64,000 bases of DNA from Microvirga subterranea (GCF_003350535.1 NZ_QQBB01000004.1:417384-481383); one strand, 5' to 3'. Shown: positions 8,979 to 18,141, counted from the stretch's first letter. A program made the numbers and translations. The notes: a model not told the origin generated them from the letters alone.

Positions 8979-9830
8979 ATGCCGACAGACGACAAGTCCA
9001 ACCCGCTGACAATGCTGTTCACGGGTGACACTGGTGCGACCAGCACCAAGAAGTCCGGTGCGAAGAAGAGCAGCGCTCGCCGCAGCTCGTCCAGCGCCAA
9101 GAAGACGGGGGGCTCCACGTCCTCCGCCAAATCCGGTGCCAAGAAGTCCGGCACCTCTACGGCTCGCAAGAGCGCCTCGAAGTCGACGGGCACCTCGTCC
9201 CGTTCGGGCGGCACGAAGACGGCAGCCAAGAGCGCGTCGAAGTCCGGCTCGAAGAGCACGGCTTCGCGGAGCTCCGGAACGAAGTCGGCTGCGAAGTCGA
9301 CCGCTCGTTCGAGCAAGACCGCGGCCAAGTCCTCGACCCGCACGGCGGCCAAGAGCGCCGCGAAATCGGGCACGAAGACTGCCGCCAAGTCGGGCGCGAA
9401 GTCCGCCGCCAAGTCCGGCGCGAAGAAGACCGCCGCGAAGAAGACGGCCGCCAAGTCCGCGACCTCGCGGTCCTCGGCCAAGAAGACGGCTGCGAAGTCG
9501 ACCGCCAAGAAGGCGTCGCCCTCGCGTTCGACCGCTTCGCGCAGCAGCGCGAAGGGCGCGTCGAAGTCCGCCAGCCGTTCGAGCGCCGCTCGTTCGACGG
9601 CGTCCCGCTCGGCCGCGAAGCCGGCGTCCCGCTCCAGCAGCCGCAGCGCGGCCAAGGGCGGCACGAAGAGCGCGGCCAAGAGCAGCGCTTCCAAGTCGCG
9701 CAGCTCGTCGGGCTCCACCAAGCGCGCCGCCGCCGCCTCGAGCCGCACCTCCTCGACCAAGAAGTCGGGCACGGTCGGCACGAAGCGTTCGTCCGGCAGC
9801 TCTCGCAAGGGCGGCTCGTCCAAGCGCTGA
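8979..9830 (+). CDS. Histone H1-like Lys/Ala/Ser-rich protein
   Basis: A 283-residue, extremely basic low-complexity protein. After a 20-residue head (MPTDDKSNPLTMLFTGDTGA) it consists almost entirely of AAKS, GAKK, STAR and SRSS-type repeats, resembling the C-terminal tails of bacterial histone-H1-like proteins (AlgP/HctB/PhaF-like). Such proteins bind DNA or RNA non-specifically. The ATG at 8979 is supported by AAGGAGG seven bases upstream. The repeats create long open frames on the other five frames, none of which is credible. No folded domain is visible beyond the head. Confidence 0.82.
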   Translation: MPTDDKSNPLTMLFTGDTGATSTKKSGAKKSSARRSSSSAKKTGGSTSSAKSGAKKSGTSTARKSASKSTGTSSRSGGTKTAAKSASKSGSKSTASRSSGTKSAAKSTARSSKTAAKSSTRTAAKSAAKSGTKTAAKSGAKSAAKSGAKKTAAKKTAAKSATSRSSAKKTAAKSTAKKASPSRSTASRSSAKGASKSASRSSAARSTASRSAAKPASRSSSRSAAKGGTKSAAKSSASKSRSSSGSTKRAAAASSRTSSTKKSGTVGTKRSSGSSRKGGSSKR

Positions 9831-9847
9831 TGCCACATGCCGCAAGC

Positions 9848-9880
9848 GCCGGGACGGAGGCCTCCTCCGTCGCCCGGCGC
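9848..9880 (+). terminator. Imperfect GC hairpin after the H1-like gene
   Basis: GCCGGGACGGAGG folds back on CCTCCGTCGCCCGGC with a two-base bulge, just after the stop codon. It precedes the stronger hairpin at 9891. Confidence 0.45.
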
Positions 9881-9890
9881 TGCGGCACAA

Positions 9891-9920
9891 AAAATCGCCC
9901 GGCGAAAGCCGGGCGATTTT
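9891..9920. terminator. Bidirectional intrinsic terminator
   Basis: A perfect 13-bp stem (AAAATCGCCCGGC at 9891-9903 with its complement at 9908-9920) capped by a GAAA tetraloop. The A4/T4 ends give a U-tract in both directions, so it can end both the H1-like gene (+) and the PRC-barrel gene (-), which converge here. Confidence 0.9.
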
Positions 9921-9942
9921 CATTCGGGGTTCCGGCTTCCGG

Positions 9943-10356
9943 TTACCGTCCGGTGCTCATCGGGTCGCTCTCGCCCCAATAGGGGGTGGCGTTATAGTAC
10001 CGGTGAACGTGCTCTTCCCATTCCCGGTCGTACGATGCGTCATGGCCTTCGGCCGTCCGGCGCGGGGCGCCGCGAAGCTGGTCTTCGGTGAGGTTGAGCT
10101 CATAGGCATCGAGCTGGGTATTGTACTTCAGGACGCTCCAGGGCAGCGTGTAGTACTCCTCGCCAAGCCCCATGAACCCGCCGAAGCTCATGACCGCATA
10201 AGCGACCTTTCCGGACCGCTTCTCGATCATCACGCGCTCGATCGTCCCGATCTTGTCGCCGTCGGTACGGCGGACCGGAGTTCCCTCGACCTTATCGCTG
10301 GCGATCAGGTTATGGGTCTCGCGAACGTCGCCGCTCTGTGCCGTCGTCTGCATCAT
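9943..10356 (-). CDS. PRC-barrel domain protein
   Basis: A 137-residue soluble protein. Residues 16-95 carry the PRC-barrel fold signature (LIASDKVEGTPVRRTDGDKIGTIERVMIEKRSGKVAYAVMSFGG), followed by a 'YYTLPWSVLKY' segment and an acidic/aromatic tail. These stand-alone PRC-barrel proteins are common in Rhizobiales and often induced by stress; molecular role is unknown. It is divergent from the SDR at 10548 with a 190-bp shared upstream region. GAGGGAG lies 5 bases before the first of two adjacent ATGs. Confidence 0.88.
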   Translation of the reverse strand: MMQTTAQSGDVRETHNLIASDKVEGTPVRRTDGDKIGTIERVMIEKRSGKVAYAVMSFGGFMGLGEEYYTLPWSVLKYNTQLDAYELNLTEDQLRGAPRRTAEGHDASYDREWEEHVHRYYNATPYWGESDPMSTGR

Positions 10357-10547
10357 CTCGCTCCCTCTCGTCTAGAGATACCAAGGCAACGCTCAGGCGA
10401 AAAAACCGGTTCCGGTTCGCTTCCCTTGCGCTCCTTGGCTTTCAGCCGCTGCCGGCGGGAGCGCAGCCCATGGCCAAGCGTCGCCTTAGGAACTGCGGCG
10501 ACGACCTGACGTTGACCCGCATTTGCTGGGACAAGAAGGAGAGAGAC

Positions 10548-11711
10548 ATGGTCGGTCGCCAGAAACGCGTCGAAGAGCAGGTCGTCGTCATCACGGGCGC
10601 ATCGAGCGGCATCGGTCTCGCGACCGCGCGGATGTTCGCGTCGCGGGGCGCCAGAGGGCTGGTTCTCGTCGCGCGCAACGAGGAGGCGCTTCGCAGCATC
10701 GCGGACGAGTTGAGCCATGGAGGAACGCGCGCGATCGCCGTCCCGGCCGACGTGAGCAAGCGCGAGGACCTGGAGCGGGTTGCCCGCACGGCCATCGAGA
10801 CGTTTGGAGGCTTCGACACCTGGGTGAACGATGCGGCCGTCGCGCTGTACGGCAAGCTGGAGCAGATCCCGATCGAAGACCAGCGCCAGCTCTTCGAGGT
10901 GAATTACTGGGGCCTCGTGAACGGCTCCCTCATCGCCGCGCAGCACCTGCGCAACCGCGGCGGCACCATCGTCAACGTCGGCAGCGTGCTGTCCGAGAGG
11001 GCCATGATCCTGCAGACCCAGTACTCGGCCTCCAAGCATGCCGTGAAGGGCTTCACCGACGGCCTGCGCATGGAGCTGGAGGAGGACGGCGCGCCGGTCT
11101 GGGTGACGCTGATCAAGCCCTCCTCCATCGACACGCCCTATGTGGAGCATGCCCGCAACTATCTGGGCAAGGAGACGACGGTTCCGCCGCCGGCCTACGA
11201 TCCACATCTGGTCGGCAAGGCGATCGTCTTCGCGTCCGAGCACCCGCGGCGCGAGCTGACCATCGGTTTCGGCGGATGGGTGATCGGCGCCATGGGCAAG
11301 GTCGCGCCCCGCCTCACCGACAAGGCGATGGAGTGGACCGGATACTCCTCGCAAACGACCAACCAGCCCGAGCGCGGGGAAATGCGCGACAATCTCTATC
11401 GCGCCCGCCAGGATGGCGACGAATACTCGTCCCTGCCGCGCGAGGCCCGCAAGACGAGCCTGTTGCTCGAAGCGCAGCTCCATCCGTTCGTGACGGCCCT
11501 GGCCGTGGCAGGGATCGGCGCCGCCATCGCGTCGCTCCTGCTTCCCGTCGGGAGCAGCGCACGCCGCCGCCGTCCGATGCGTCCGCAGCCCCCGTTCCAG
11601 CCGGTGACCTCGACGCGTCATCTCGGCAACGGGCATGACAAGCGCAGCTTCGGGCCGGGTCATATCTCCCAGCGCCAGACGGCCTCGCAGCGTCCGCAGC
11701 CGCGGCATTGA
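10548..11711 (+). CDS. SDR family oxidoreductase with C-terminal extension
   Basis: A 387-residue protein: residues 1-250 form a classical SDR with TGASSGIG near 17, the catalytic Ser in NVGSVLSE and YSASKHAVKG. The family here is the 'SDR with extra C-terminal helix' type: after about 290 come a hydrophobic segment (FVTALAVAGIGAAIASLLLPVG, about 318-339) and an Arg/Gln/His-rich tail. The tail suggests membrane attachment. AAGGAGAGAGAC precedes the ATG at 10548, which fits the family start; the frame is open further upstream without a ribosome site. Substrate unknown. Confidence 0.87.
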   Translation: MVGRQKRVEEQVVVITGASSGIGLATARMFASRGARGLVLVARNEEALRSIADELSHGGTRAIAVPADVSKREDLERVARTAIETFGGFDTWVNDAAVALYGKLEQIPIEDQRQLFEVNYWGLVNGSLIAAQHLRNRGGTIVNVGSVLSERAMILQTQYSASKHAVKGFTDGLRMELEEDGAPVWVTLIKPSSIDTPYVEHARNYLGKETTVPPPAYDPHLVGKAIVFASEHPRRELTIGFGGWVIGAMGKVAPRLTDKAMEWTGYSSQTTNQPERGEMRDNLYRARQDGDEYSSLPREARKTSLLLEAQLHPFVTALAVAGIGAAIASLLLPVGSSARRRRPMRPQPPFQPVTSTRHLGNGHDKRSFGPGHISQRQTASQRPQPRH

Positions 11712-11719
11712 CGGAGTGC

Positions 11720-11741
11720 GGGCCGGCCGCGAGGCCGGCCC
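11720..11741 (+). terminator. Hairpin after the SDR gene
   Basis: A 9-bp perfect stem (GGGCCGGCC, 11720-11728, with 11733-11741) and a GCGA loop lie 9 bases beyond the stop codon, followed by TTCC. Confidence 0.6.
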
Positions 11742-11841
11742 TTCCAAAACCACTCTCGCCTCCCCTTCCCTTAGGACAAGCGACATGATGCGGCGGCGGA
11801 ACGCCATTCCGCCAGATCGCGTGGCGCGCTAGCTTTCCCGC

Positions 11842-12759
11842 ATGAAGCCGATTCGACACCTTCTGCTCGCCTTCGCGCTCGCGTCCGCCTTCGGCGGATC
11901 CGCATCCGCTCAGGACAAGGGCACCCTCACCCCGAAGCCGCTCCCGCCCCTCACGAACCCGAACGATCCATCGCTCCCGGCGAAGGAGCTGTTCGGCCGT
12001 CGCGATAAGCCCGCGGCCCTTCCGCCGGAATCCATCGGCGGATATGCGCGCGGATGCGTCGCCGGCGCAGCGGCGGTTCCGATCGATGGAGACAACTGGC
12101 AGGTCATGCGGCTGTCGCGAAACCGCAACTGGGGCCATCCGCGCCTGGTCGAGATGGTGCAGCGGCTGGCCTCCCGCGTTCCGCAGATCAACGGCTGGCC
12201 GGGGCTCCTCGTTGGCGACATCTCGCAGCCACGCGGCGGCCCGATGCTGACGGGCCACGCCTCGCACCAGCTCGGACTCGATGCCGACATCTGGCTGACG
12301 CCGATGCCCGACCGTCGCCTGACCCGCGCGGAGCGGGAGGAGATGTCGGCCACGAACATGGTGCGCGAGGACCGTCTCGACATCGATCCGAATGCCTGGA
12401 CGCCGCAGCACGCGGCGCTTATCCGCGCGGTCGCCAAGGAGAAGGACGTCGCCCGCATCTTCATCAATCCGGCTATCAAGAAGGCGCTGTGCCGCGAGGC
12501 CGGCGAGGACCGGGCCTGGCTGTCGAAGGTGCGCCCCATGTGGGGCCACGACTATCACTTCCACATCCGTCTTGCCTGCCCGAACGGCGATGGCTCCTGC
12601 TCCGATCAGGACCCGCCCCCGCGCGGCGACGGCTGCGGCGAGGAGCTCTCCCGCTGGTTCACCCGCGACATGCTGTTTCCGAAACCTGGAAAGCCGCGTC
12701 CGCCCCTGACCATGGCGCAACTCCCGTCCGAGTGCCGGCGCGTCCTGGCGGCGCCCTAG
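11842..12759 (+). CDS. mepA: Penicillin-insensitive murein endopeptidase
   Basis: A 305-residue exported zinc peptidase. A signal peptide ends near residue 23 (ASAQ). The MepA (peptidase M74) metal motifs are present: GHASHQLGLDADIWL with the first His and Asp ligands, and MWGHDYHFHIRL with the remaining His residues; the Cys residues CREAGED, CPNGDG and GDGCGEE near the end match the family disulfides. The enzyme cleaves D-Ala-meso-DAP cross-links in peptidoglycan in the periplasm. Length fits the family (about 270-310). Confidence 0.93.
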   Translation: MKPIRHLLLAFALASAFGGSASAQDKGTLTPKPLPPLTNPNDPSLPAKELFGRRDKPAALPPESIGGYARGCVAGAAAVPIDGDNWQVMRLSRNRNWGHPRLVEMVQRLASRVPQINGWPGLLVGDISQPRGGPMLTGHASHQLGLDADIWLTPMPDRRLTRAEREEMSATNMVREDRLDIDPNAWTPQHAALIRAVAKEKDVARIFINPAIKKALCREAGEDRAWLSKVRPMWGHDYHFHIRLACPNGDGSCSDQDPPPRGDGCGEELSRWFTRDMLFPKPGKPRPPLTMAQLPSECRRVLAAP

Positions 12760-12789
12760 AACGGATTGGAGACGGGTTCTGGCGCCGAC

Positions 12790-12811
12790 CTCCGGCCCTT
12801 CCGGGCCGGAG
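12790..12811. terminator. Hairpin between mepA and msrA
   Basis: A 9-bp perfect stem (CTCCGGCCC, 12790-12798, with 12803-12811) and a TTCC loop between the convergent mepA and msrA stops. No clear T-tract. Confidence 0.55.
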
Positions 12812-12821
12812 CCGCGGCGTC

Positions 12822-13481
12822 TCAGCCGGCGGCGACGCCGGTCCCGATCTGGCAGGTCACGCCGGTGCCGCCCAGGCCGCAATAGCCGCCAGGGTTCTTC
12901 GCCAGATATTGCTGGTGATAGTCCTCGGCGAAGTAGAAGGGCGGCGCGGCCACGATCTCGGTCGTGACGGGTCCGTAGCCCTGCCCAGCCAGAGCCCGGC
13001 CATAGGCTTCCTTGGAGGCTTCGGCCGCGCGGTGCTGCTCCTCGTCGAACACGTAGATCCCCGAGCGGTACTGGGTGCCGACATCGTTGCCCTGGCGCAT
13101 GCCCTGCGTCGGATCGTGATTCTCCCAGAAGGTCCTCAGAAGGTCCTCGTAGGAAACCTTGGCCGGATCGTAGACCACGAGCACCACCTCGTTGTGGCCG
13201 GTCAGGCCGGAGCAGACCTCCTCGTAGGTCGGGTTCGGCGTGACGCCTCCCGCATAACCCGCGGCGGTCACCCAGATGCCGTCGCCCATCTGCCAGAACT
13301 TGCGCTCGGCGCCCCAGAAGCAGCCGAGCCCGAACAGGGCCTGCTTCATGCCGTTCGGATAGGGGGGCTTGAGAGCCCGCCCGTTGACGAAGTGATCCTC
13401 GGCCGTGGGAATGGGGGTCTGACGCCCCGGCAGGGCCTCGGCCTGGGTCGGAAGGGAGGTTCGCTTCAGGAAGTTGAACAT
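12822..13481 (-). CDS. msrA: Peptide-methionine (S)-S-oxide reductase
   Basis: A 219-residue MsrA that repairs methionine S-sulfoxide in proteins. The catalytic motif GCFWG places the nucleophile at Cys54; the resolving cysteines are in the C-terminal [13 protein letters not shown]. The family motifs GYAGG and [24 protein letters not shown] are intact. Length matches the long (E. coli-type, 212-residue) form. It stands alone, convergent with mepA. Confidence 0.95.
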   Translation of the reverse strand: MFNFLKRTSLPTQAEALPGRQTPIPTAEDHFVNGRALKPPYPNGMKQALFGLGCFWGAERKFWQMGDGIWVTAAGYAGGVTPNPTYEEVCSGLTGHNEVVLVVYDPAKVSYEDLLRTFWENHDPTQGMRQGNDVGTQYRSGIYVFDEEQHRAAEASKEAYGRALAGQGYGPVTTEIVAAPPFYFAEDYHQQYLAKNPGGYCGLGGTGVTCQIGTGVAAG

Positions 13482-13566
13482 GGGGCTTCGCCTCGTTGTG
13501 CCCCGATTATGTAGGTGCTCCCGCCTGTGACGGGAGACCGGCCGGCGTCAAAAATCCGTGAGAGCC

Positions 13567-13887
13567 TCAGCGGCCAGCCGCATAGCCGATCGGCTCGACC
13601 GAGCGCTGCCCGACCCAAAGAAGGAAGCCCCCCACAAGAAAGGCCGTCAGGGACGCGGGAAGCTGGAGCAGATGGACCATGAGCGGATCCCACAGCCAGG
13701 CGTAGGACGGCTGCGCGATCCGGCTCTCGAGCCCCGTCAGTCCTCCCGGCACGGTGGTGCTCACCAGTCCTCCGAGAGACAGGAACGAAATAGCGTTGTT
13801 GACGATCGACCGGGTTCCGTCGATCACGAGGCCGATGAAGCCGGCGGCGACGAGGAGGAGACCCAAACTGCGAGCGAGGAACTTCAA
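13567..13887 (-). CDS. Small membrane protein of unknown function
   Basis: A 106-residue protein with an N-terminal helix (FLARSLGLLLVAAGFIGLVIDGTRSI) and a C-terminal helix (LQLPASLTAFLVGGFLLWVG) flanking a W/D-containing loop. The pattern is familiar from many Rhizobiales as an uncharacterised conserved protein, but I cannot name it. The start appears to be TTG at 13887, with AGGTG upstream. Confidence 0.75.
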   Translation of the reverse strand: MKFLARSLGLLLVAAGFIGLVIDGTRSIVNNAISFLSLGGLVSTTVPGGLTGLESRIAQPSYAWLWDPLMVHLLQLPASLTAFLVGGFLLWVGQRSVEPIGYAAGR

Positions 13888-14088
13888 GACGCACCTATCT
13901 GAACGGATAGGCTTACACTAGGGCGTTTCCCCCGTTTGGGAAAGGAGGCGACATAACTTCTCACAAGTTGGATCTTGCATTTCCCTGCCGTTTGGAGATA
14001 CACGGACCGCTCCGCAGGATATGCGGAGCCGCCCGAGCGCCGCCAAGGCCGCGCCCGGGTGCTGCAAGGCCCGTCATGGGCCTGTGCT

Positions 14089-14178
14089 GGAGGGGTGGCC
14101 GAGTGGTTGAAGGCGCACGCCTGGAAAGTGTGTATACGGGGAACCGTATCGCGGGTTCGAATCCCGCTCCCTCCGCCA
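14089..14178 (+). tRNA. tRNA-Ser(GGA)
   Basis: A 90-nt tRNA with a 7-bp acceptor stem (GGAGGGG with TCCCTCC), a long variable arm as expected for serine, the T-loop GGTTCGAATCC and an encoded CCA end (14176-14178). The anticodon loop CTGGAAA gives GGA, reading UCC and UCU. The DNA directly downstream drops in GC content, as often seen where islands use tRNA 3' ends. Confidence 0.95.
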
Positions 14179-14950
14179 CCTATATCGTTTGATCGAAAAG
14201 CCGATCAAACCAATGAATTGGGAACGCTCGACCAGAGCAAGACCCCACGCAACACTTCACATTCCACCCCACACGTTCAGCCTCAGGCCGCTTTGATGAT
14301 CCTGGGGAGAACTCCAATCCCGCCCTCTGGTGCGGGATCCCGGTGCGCTTGAGATACGTCTCTAGAACCAAGGATTTTGGAGAAGCCCACGAGGACTAAC
14401 GCCGGTACGCGCCGTCACGACGTGCTTGAGCCTATGCTCTCTTGCCCTGAGCAGGACCGACACTGCCATCAGTGATGGTATCACTACTGTCCATTCGGAT
14501 GACATGGATTCACGAGTGGAGATGGGCGCGATCAATCGAAGGGCGCGGCATGGTCCTTCCGGTAGTCCGATGAGGGGCCCATAGCCGAAATGGGCATGCA
14601 GAACTCACGAGGAGCCGGGAGCGCACGGTTCACACAACATGGAATGCGCCTCACAGACGGCACCATCGCGACTATCGCCAGGACCCTACAGGAAGCCTTG
14701 TAGGTCTACACAACCTACAGAGACGGCAGCAATCACCGTCTGGTACCACAGCATGCCCCGGCAGCCACAAGTGATAGGCTCTCAGGGATAAGGACTGGAC
14801 TATGCCGAGGGATGTGATGGAGGCCGCTCAGACGCTGGCAAGCGGCTCGTCGTTGAGAGGCCTCAAAGTGACATGAGGCCTCTCTAGGGCATCACAAGGT
14901 GGACGTAAGTATTCGCGTCACCCGTGATGCTGCACTCTGGTCGAGAGCAG
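14179..14950. other. 770-bp gene-free, lower-GC stretch after tRNA-Ser
   Basis: No credible gene is seen. Base composition is less GC-rich than the flanks. I looked for a second copy of the tRNA-Ser 3' end (an att repeat) downstream and did not find one up to selD. A 20-nt GAGCCG...CGGTTC hairpin near 14612 superficially recalls group II intron domain V but is too short. The stretch holds one perfect inverted repeat (14855-14884). Probably remnant island DNA. Confidence 0.45.
14855..14884. repeat. Perfect 11-bp inverted repeat
   Basis: GAGAGGCCTCA (14855-14865) and its exact complement (14874-14884) are separated by 8 bases. It lies 66 bases beyond the stop of the unknown gene on -, so it could end or stabilise that transcript; there is no T-tract. 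Confidence 0.6.
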
Positions 14951-16099
14951 TTATACGTATTCAACAACTTCCCTTATATGGACCGTGAAGTGGAGAGAGC
15001 CATCGTCTGGATTTGGTCTGGCTTGAGCTGTTAGGTTCGTGTCTGCAGCAGGAGGATTTACTACCTCCTTCCCACGCCCTGTCGGAAAATCAATCCAAGC
15101 AATCCGATCCTTACTCGGGTACTTCGGCTGAATGCCGGAATTTTCCGTGGAACAGAAGAAAATTGCGTCGCAATCGTATTCCTTGCCTTCAACTCCAATG
15201 CCAATCCGGCGATCGTTACCATCAAACCGCTCGGGATCAATGTCTTTCGCGAGATTTACAAATACTTCATTTTCGTTCTGCTCGTCCGAAATGTCACCCT
15301 CACCCCAAGTCTCTTCCCATATCTTCTTCTTGTCCTGGTATATCTGAAACCAGATCTTTGCCTCACCATCATTCTGTATGGAGAGGGTATCGAAGTCGCC
15401 ATCATCGTGGACGACGAACTTTCTGAACTCTAGTTTGACTTTGCGTAGCTTCGTATCAAATTTCTCGTTGATGAACTGCCAATTCCCTTTTGTGTCGCTT
15501 AACCGGGTGAGCTCAAAATATGTGGTTCCCGGGACGAGGGGTTCAGCCTCCAGGGAATGAAGATTACCCGGCCCGGAACTTAAGACACGCTCTGCGTCAT
15601 CCATTATGAAGTACTGCGAGTTCTGGAATTTGGCCGGCTCCGTCTGACCAACCTGCATAACGCAGAAGGTCGGCCCAGTTGTTGCGACCAACCGGAAGCG
15701 GAAAGTGCCACCAGTCTGAGAACCGGCATCTGGATGTGAAGCAATCAGGTCAACGTTAGAGTCCTTCAGAAGCGCGAAAATGGTTACAGTGTCATCGAAG
15801 CGCTTGGTGTCAGGTGGAAGGCCATTGGGATCCACGCCTTGAGGAAAGATCGCATACTCGATGACCTGACCCGGTGTCAGCGGGGGAGTCGTCAGCGTTC
15901 CTTTCTTTTCGCGCTCGGCTGCCTCTGCTGCGCTTGCTGCGCCGCTGATCAGATCCTCTTTGATCCAACCCTTTCCCACGAAGCGCCTCCACACTGAGAT
16001 AGACCAAGGCGACTCGTAATGGACGTTCGTGGTCACGGTATCCGAAGGTGTATTTGCAAAGAGAGTTTCGCTATCGGCGCTGATGGTAGGCTGGGCCAT
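14951..16099 (-). CDS. Unknown protein in lower-GC island
   Basis: A 382-residue protein I do not recognise. It has no signal peptide or membrane helix and is rich in Asp, Thr, Phe and Lys with alternating beta-type stretches (residues about 90-150 and 225-340, e.g. LEFRKFVVHDDGDFDTL, AKIWFQIYQDKKKIWEE, RIGIGVEGKEYDCDAIFF), suggesting one or two beta-sandwich domains. ATG 16099 is chosen because GGGAGG lies 6 bases upstream; the frame extends to 16168 without a site. Its codon use and GC are clearly below those of neighbours, and it sits downstream of tRNA-Ser, so horizontal origin is likely. Confidence 0.72.
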   Translation of the reverse strand: MAQPTISADSETLFANTPSDTVTTNVHYESPWSISVWRRFVGKGWIKEDLISGAASAAEAAEREKKGTLTTPPLTPGQVIEYAIFPQGVDPNGLPPDTKRFDDTVTIFALLKDSNVDLIASHPDAGSQTGGTFRFRLVATTGPTFCVMQVGQTEPAKFQNSQYFIMDDAERVLSSGPGNLHSLEAEPLVPGTTYFELTRLSDTKGNWQFINEKFDTKLRKVKLEFRKFVVHDDGDFDTLSIQNDGEAKIWFQIYQDKKKIWEETWGEGDISDEQNENEVFVNLAKDIDPERFDGNDRRIGIGVEGKEYDCDAIFFCSTENSGIQPKYPSKDRIAWIDFPTGRGKEVVNPPAADTNLTAQARPNPDDGSLHFTVHIREVVEYV

Positions 16100-16670
16100 T
16101 GATGCCTCCCGGAAGATGCAAAAGCTCAGGCACTTTGGATACGAAGGCTGCGCACGCTCAACAATCACTACGATAGAGCATCATGATAACACGAATTACA
16201 TCAAATTATAATAAGCAGAATGGGTAAAAAGTATATAATTACTTCTAAATCAGTAAAAATTATCGATATTCTTTGCCGGAATCAAACATTAGCGACTTAT
16301 GCGCCAGCATCAGATGTTTCAGCAGGCGTTCACGACGATGATAGAACATGTTCTTGCTCGAGAGATCCGAACCGGAACTGCGCGAGGCACCTTGCCTACG
16401 AAACATCTTTGAATAAGCCATCTTCCCGTAAGGTAGAACGGCAGTCTGTAAGAAACCGCACAGCAATTCACCCTTGGGACGTTCGCCTGAACCTCTTAGG
16501 TGGCATCGGCAGGTCCTTGTAGGCCAACCTCATATGCTCGAAACGTTTCAAGCGCCGGACTGCCCGATCATTGCGCTGGTGATCGAAGCAGGCCAGGCAC
16601 CGATTGGATGACCATCGGTTGCAATCTCTGCCCGGCTCTGAAACCATGAATGCAGGACCGGAGGCTTCAC
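16100..16670. other. 570-bp stretch with AT-rich core
   Basis: The part 16150-16300 is strikingly AT-rich for this genome. No gene is convincing. A 53-codon frame on - (16260-16421, start MAYSKMFRRQGAS) has ordinary codons and a GGGAAG directly before its ATG, and may be a small island gene, but I could not relate it to any family. The AT-rich tract probably contains the promoter of the gene at 14951. Confidence 0.35.
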
Positions 16671-17717
16671 ATGGACATGCAACCCGTTCGGCTCAGTCAT
16701 CTGTCCCATGGCGGCGGCTGCGGCTGCAAGCTGGCGCCGGCCGTCCTTCAGCAACTCCTGTCCGAGCAGCCGGCCGCCGAGCCTTTCCGGCAGCTCCTCG
16801 TCGGCAACGAAACTGCGGATGATGCCGCGGTCTGGCAGCTGGACGATGAGACGTGCATCATCGCTACCACGGACTTCTTCATGCCCATGGTGGACGATCC
16901 GTTCGATTTCGGGCGCATTGCCGCCGCCAATGCCATCTCGGATGTCTACGCCATGGGCGGCCGCCCGATCATGGCGCTCGCGATCCTCGGCATGCCGCTG
17001 GGCAAGATCGCGCCTGCGACGGTTCGCGAGATCCTCAGGGGCGGCGCATCGATCTGCGCCGAGGCCGGCATTCCGGTGGCGGGCGGCCACTCCATAGACT
17101 GTCCCGAGCCGGTCTATGGCCTTGCGGTGACCGGAATCGCGAAGCCCGCCGAGGTTCGGCGCAACAGCGGAGCGAAGCCCGGAGATGCGCTGATCCTGAC
17201 CAAGGCCCTGGGCGTCGGCATCTACTCGGCCGCCTTCAAGAAGGATTCGCTCACGGCCGACGCCTATGCAGAGATGATGGGCTCGGTCACGCTCCTGAAC
17301 AAAATTGGCGCCGAGCTGGCGCAGGATCCGGACGTCCATGCCATCACGGACGTGACCGGCTTCGGCATTCTCGGCCACGGCCTCGAAATGGCGCGCGGGT
17401 CTGGGTTGACCGTGGCCATCGATCAGGCTCGCCTGCCCCTGTTCCGGGAAGCTGTGTCGCTCGCCCGGCAAGGCTATGTGACGGGCGCCTCCATTCGGAA
17501 CTGGGACAGTTACGGGAGCAGCGTCGTGCTGCCAGAGGGAACCGAGCTGTGGCAGAGACATCTTCTGACGGATCCCCAGACCTCGGGCGGGCTCCTCGTC
17601 GCCTGTGCGCCGGATCGGGTTGAACAGGTTGCCGGGCGCATCGCCGAGGCAGGATACCCGTCCGCCCGGATCGTGGGATATGCGGAGGTGGGACCTCCCC
17701 AGATCAGGGTGATCTGA
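16671..17717 (+). CDS. selD: Selenide, water dikinase (selenophosphate synthetase)
   Basis: A 348-residue SelD, which makes selenophosphate from selenide and ATP for Sec-tRNA synthesis. The active-site motif [11 protein letters not shown] has Cys (not Sec) and the essential Lys; ATP/Mg motifs [38 protein letters not shown] and [16 protein letters not shown] follow, and the C-terminal [12 protein letters not shown] is typical. ATG 16671 is supported by GGAGG 6 bases upstream. It faces the selA-selB-selC operon across the small gene at 17785, completing the selenocysteine pathway in one locus. Confidence 0.96.
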   Translation: MDMQPVRLSHLSHGGGCGCKLAPAVLQQLLSEQPAAEPFRQLLVGNETADDAAVWQLDDETCIIATTDFFMPMVDDPFDFGRIAAANAISDVYAMGGRPIMALAILGMPLGKIAPATVREILRGGASICAEAGIPVAGGHSIDCPEPVYGLAVTGIAKPAEVRRNSGAKPGDALILTKALGVGIYSAAFKKDSLTADAYAEMMGSVTLLNKIGAELAQDPDVHAITDVTGFGILGHGLEMARGSGLTVAIDQARLPLFREAVSLARQGYVTGASIRNWDSYGSSVVLPEGTELWQRHLLTDPQTSGGLLVACAPDRVEQVAGRIAEAGYPSARIVGYAEVGPPQIRVI

Positions 17718-17784
17718 CGGTCGTCGGAACCTGCTGCACTCCGCAACGTTGCTCCGAGAGCTTAGCTTGAAGGAGCCGGACACC

Positions 17785-18120
17785 ATGCGTGCCGCCATGA
17801 TCCTTGTCGTCGCAGCCATCGGCCTGTCGACGCCCTGCTGGGCACAATCGGCAGCACAGAGCCCTTGCCCGGAGGAGCCCGCGACCACGGCCGCCACGGC
17901 GCCCGACCCGAACAGCCAGGCCTCCGGCACCTCGCCGGGAACCGCAGGATCATCCGGTTGGACCGGGGGACTTGGCGGCTCCTACATCGGCACCGCTCCG
18001 AAAGGGCCGACGCCGGAATCGCCGTCGGATCATCCAGCCACGGCATCCGGTCTCGACCCGATGAAGGGTGCTGCAGCCGCTCCGGCGAATTCGTCCCGCG
18101 GCTGCACGACGCCGCGCTGA
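17785..18120 (+). CDS. Small secreted Pro/Ser/Thr-rich protein
   Basis: A 111-residue protein with a clear signal peptide (MRAAMILVVAAIGLSTPCWAQ, cleavage after WAQ) and a low-complexity mature part rich in Ala, Pro, Ser, Thr and Gly with a central GWTGGLGGSYIG. AAGGAG precedes the ATG by 7 bases. It lies 67 bp after selD on the same strand and is convergent with selC. Not recognised; the position next to selD may mean co-transcription. Confidence 0.7.
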   Translation: MRAAMILVVAAIGLSTPCWAQSAAQSPCPEEPATTAATAPDPNSQASGTSPGTAGSSGWTGGLGGSYIGTAPKGPTPESPSDHPATASGLDPMKGAAAAPANSSRGCTTPR

Positions 18121-18141
18121 CGGTGGCCCAAGTCGACGGTC

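Noticed and set aside
8813-9923. Long open frames on the - strand opposite the H1-like gene.
   Set aside because: They are produced by the repetitive GC-rich codons of the + gene and show low-complexity Leu/Asp or Gly/Arg composition; only the + frame has a good ribosome site and a sensible start.
14605-14640. Group II intron domain V.
   Set aside because: Only GAGCCG...CGGTTC ends are present; the hairpin is 20 nt instead of about 34 and no intron reverse transcriptase is near.
16260-16421. A 53-residue gene on - in the AT-rich tract.
   Set aside because: The start is plausible but the ribosome site is weak and too close, and no family resemblance is seen; mentioned only in the region note.
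14089-16670. A tRNA-bounded integrative element with att repeats.
   Set aside because: No second copy of the tRNA 3' end and no integrase gene could be found, so only a remnant is claimed.
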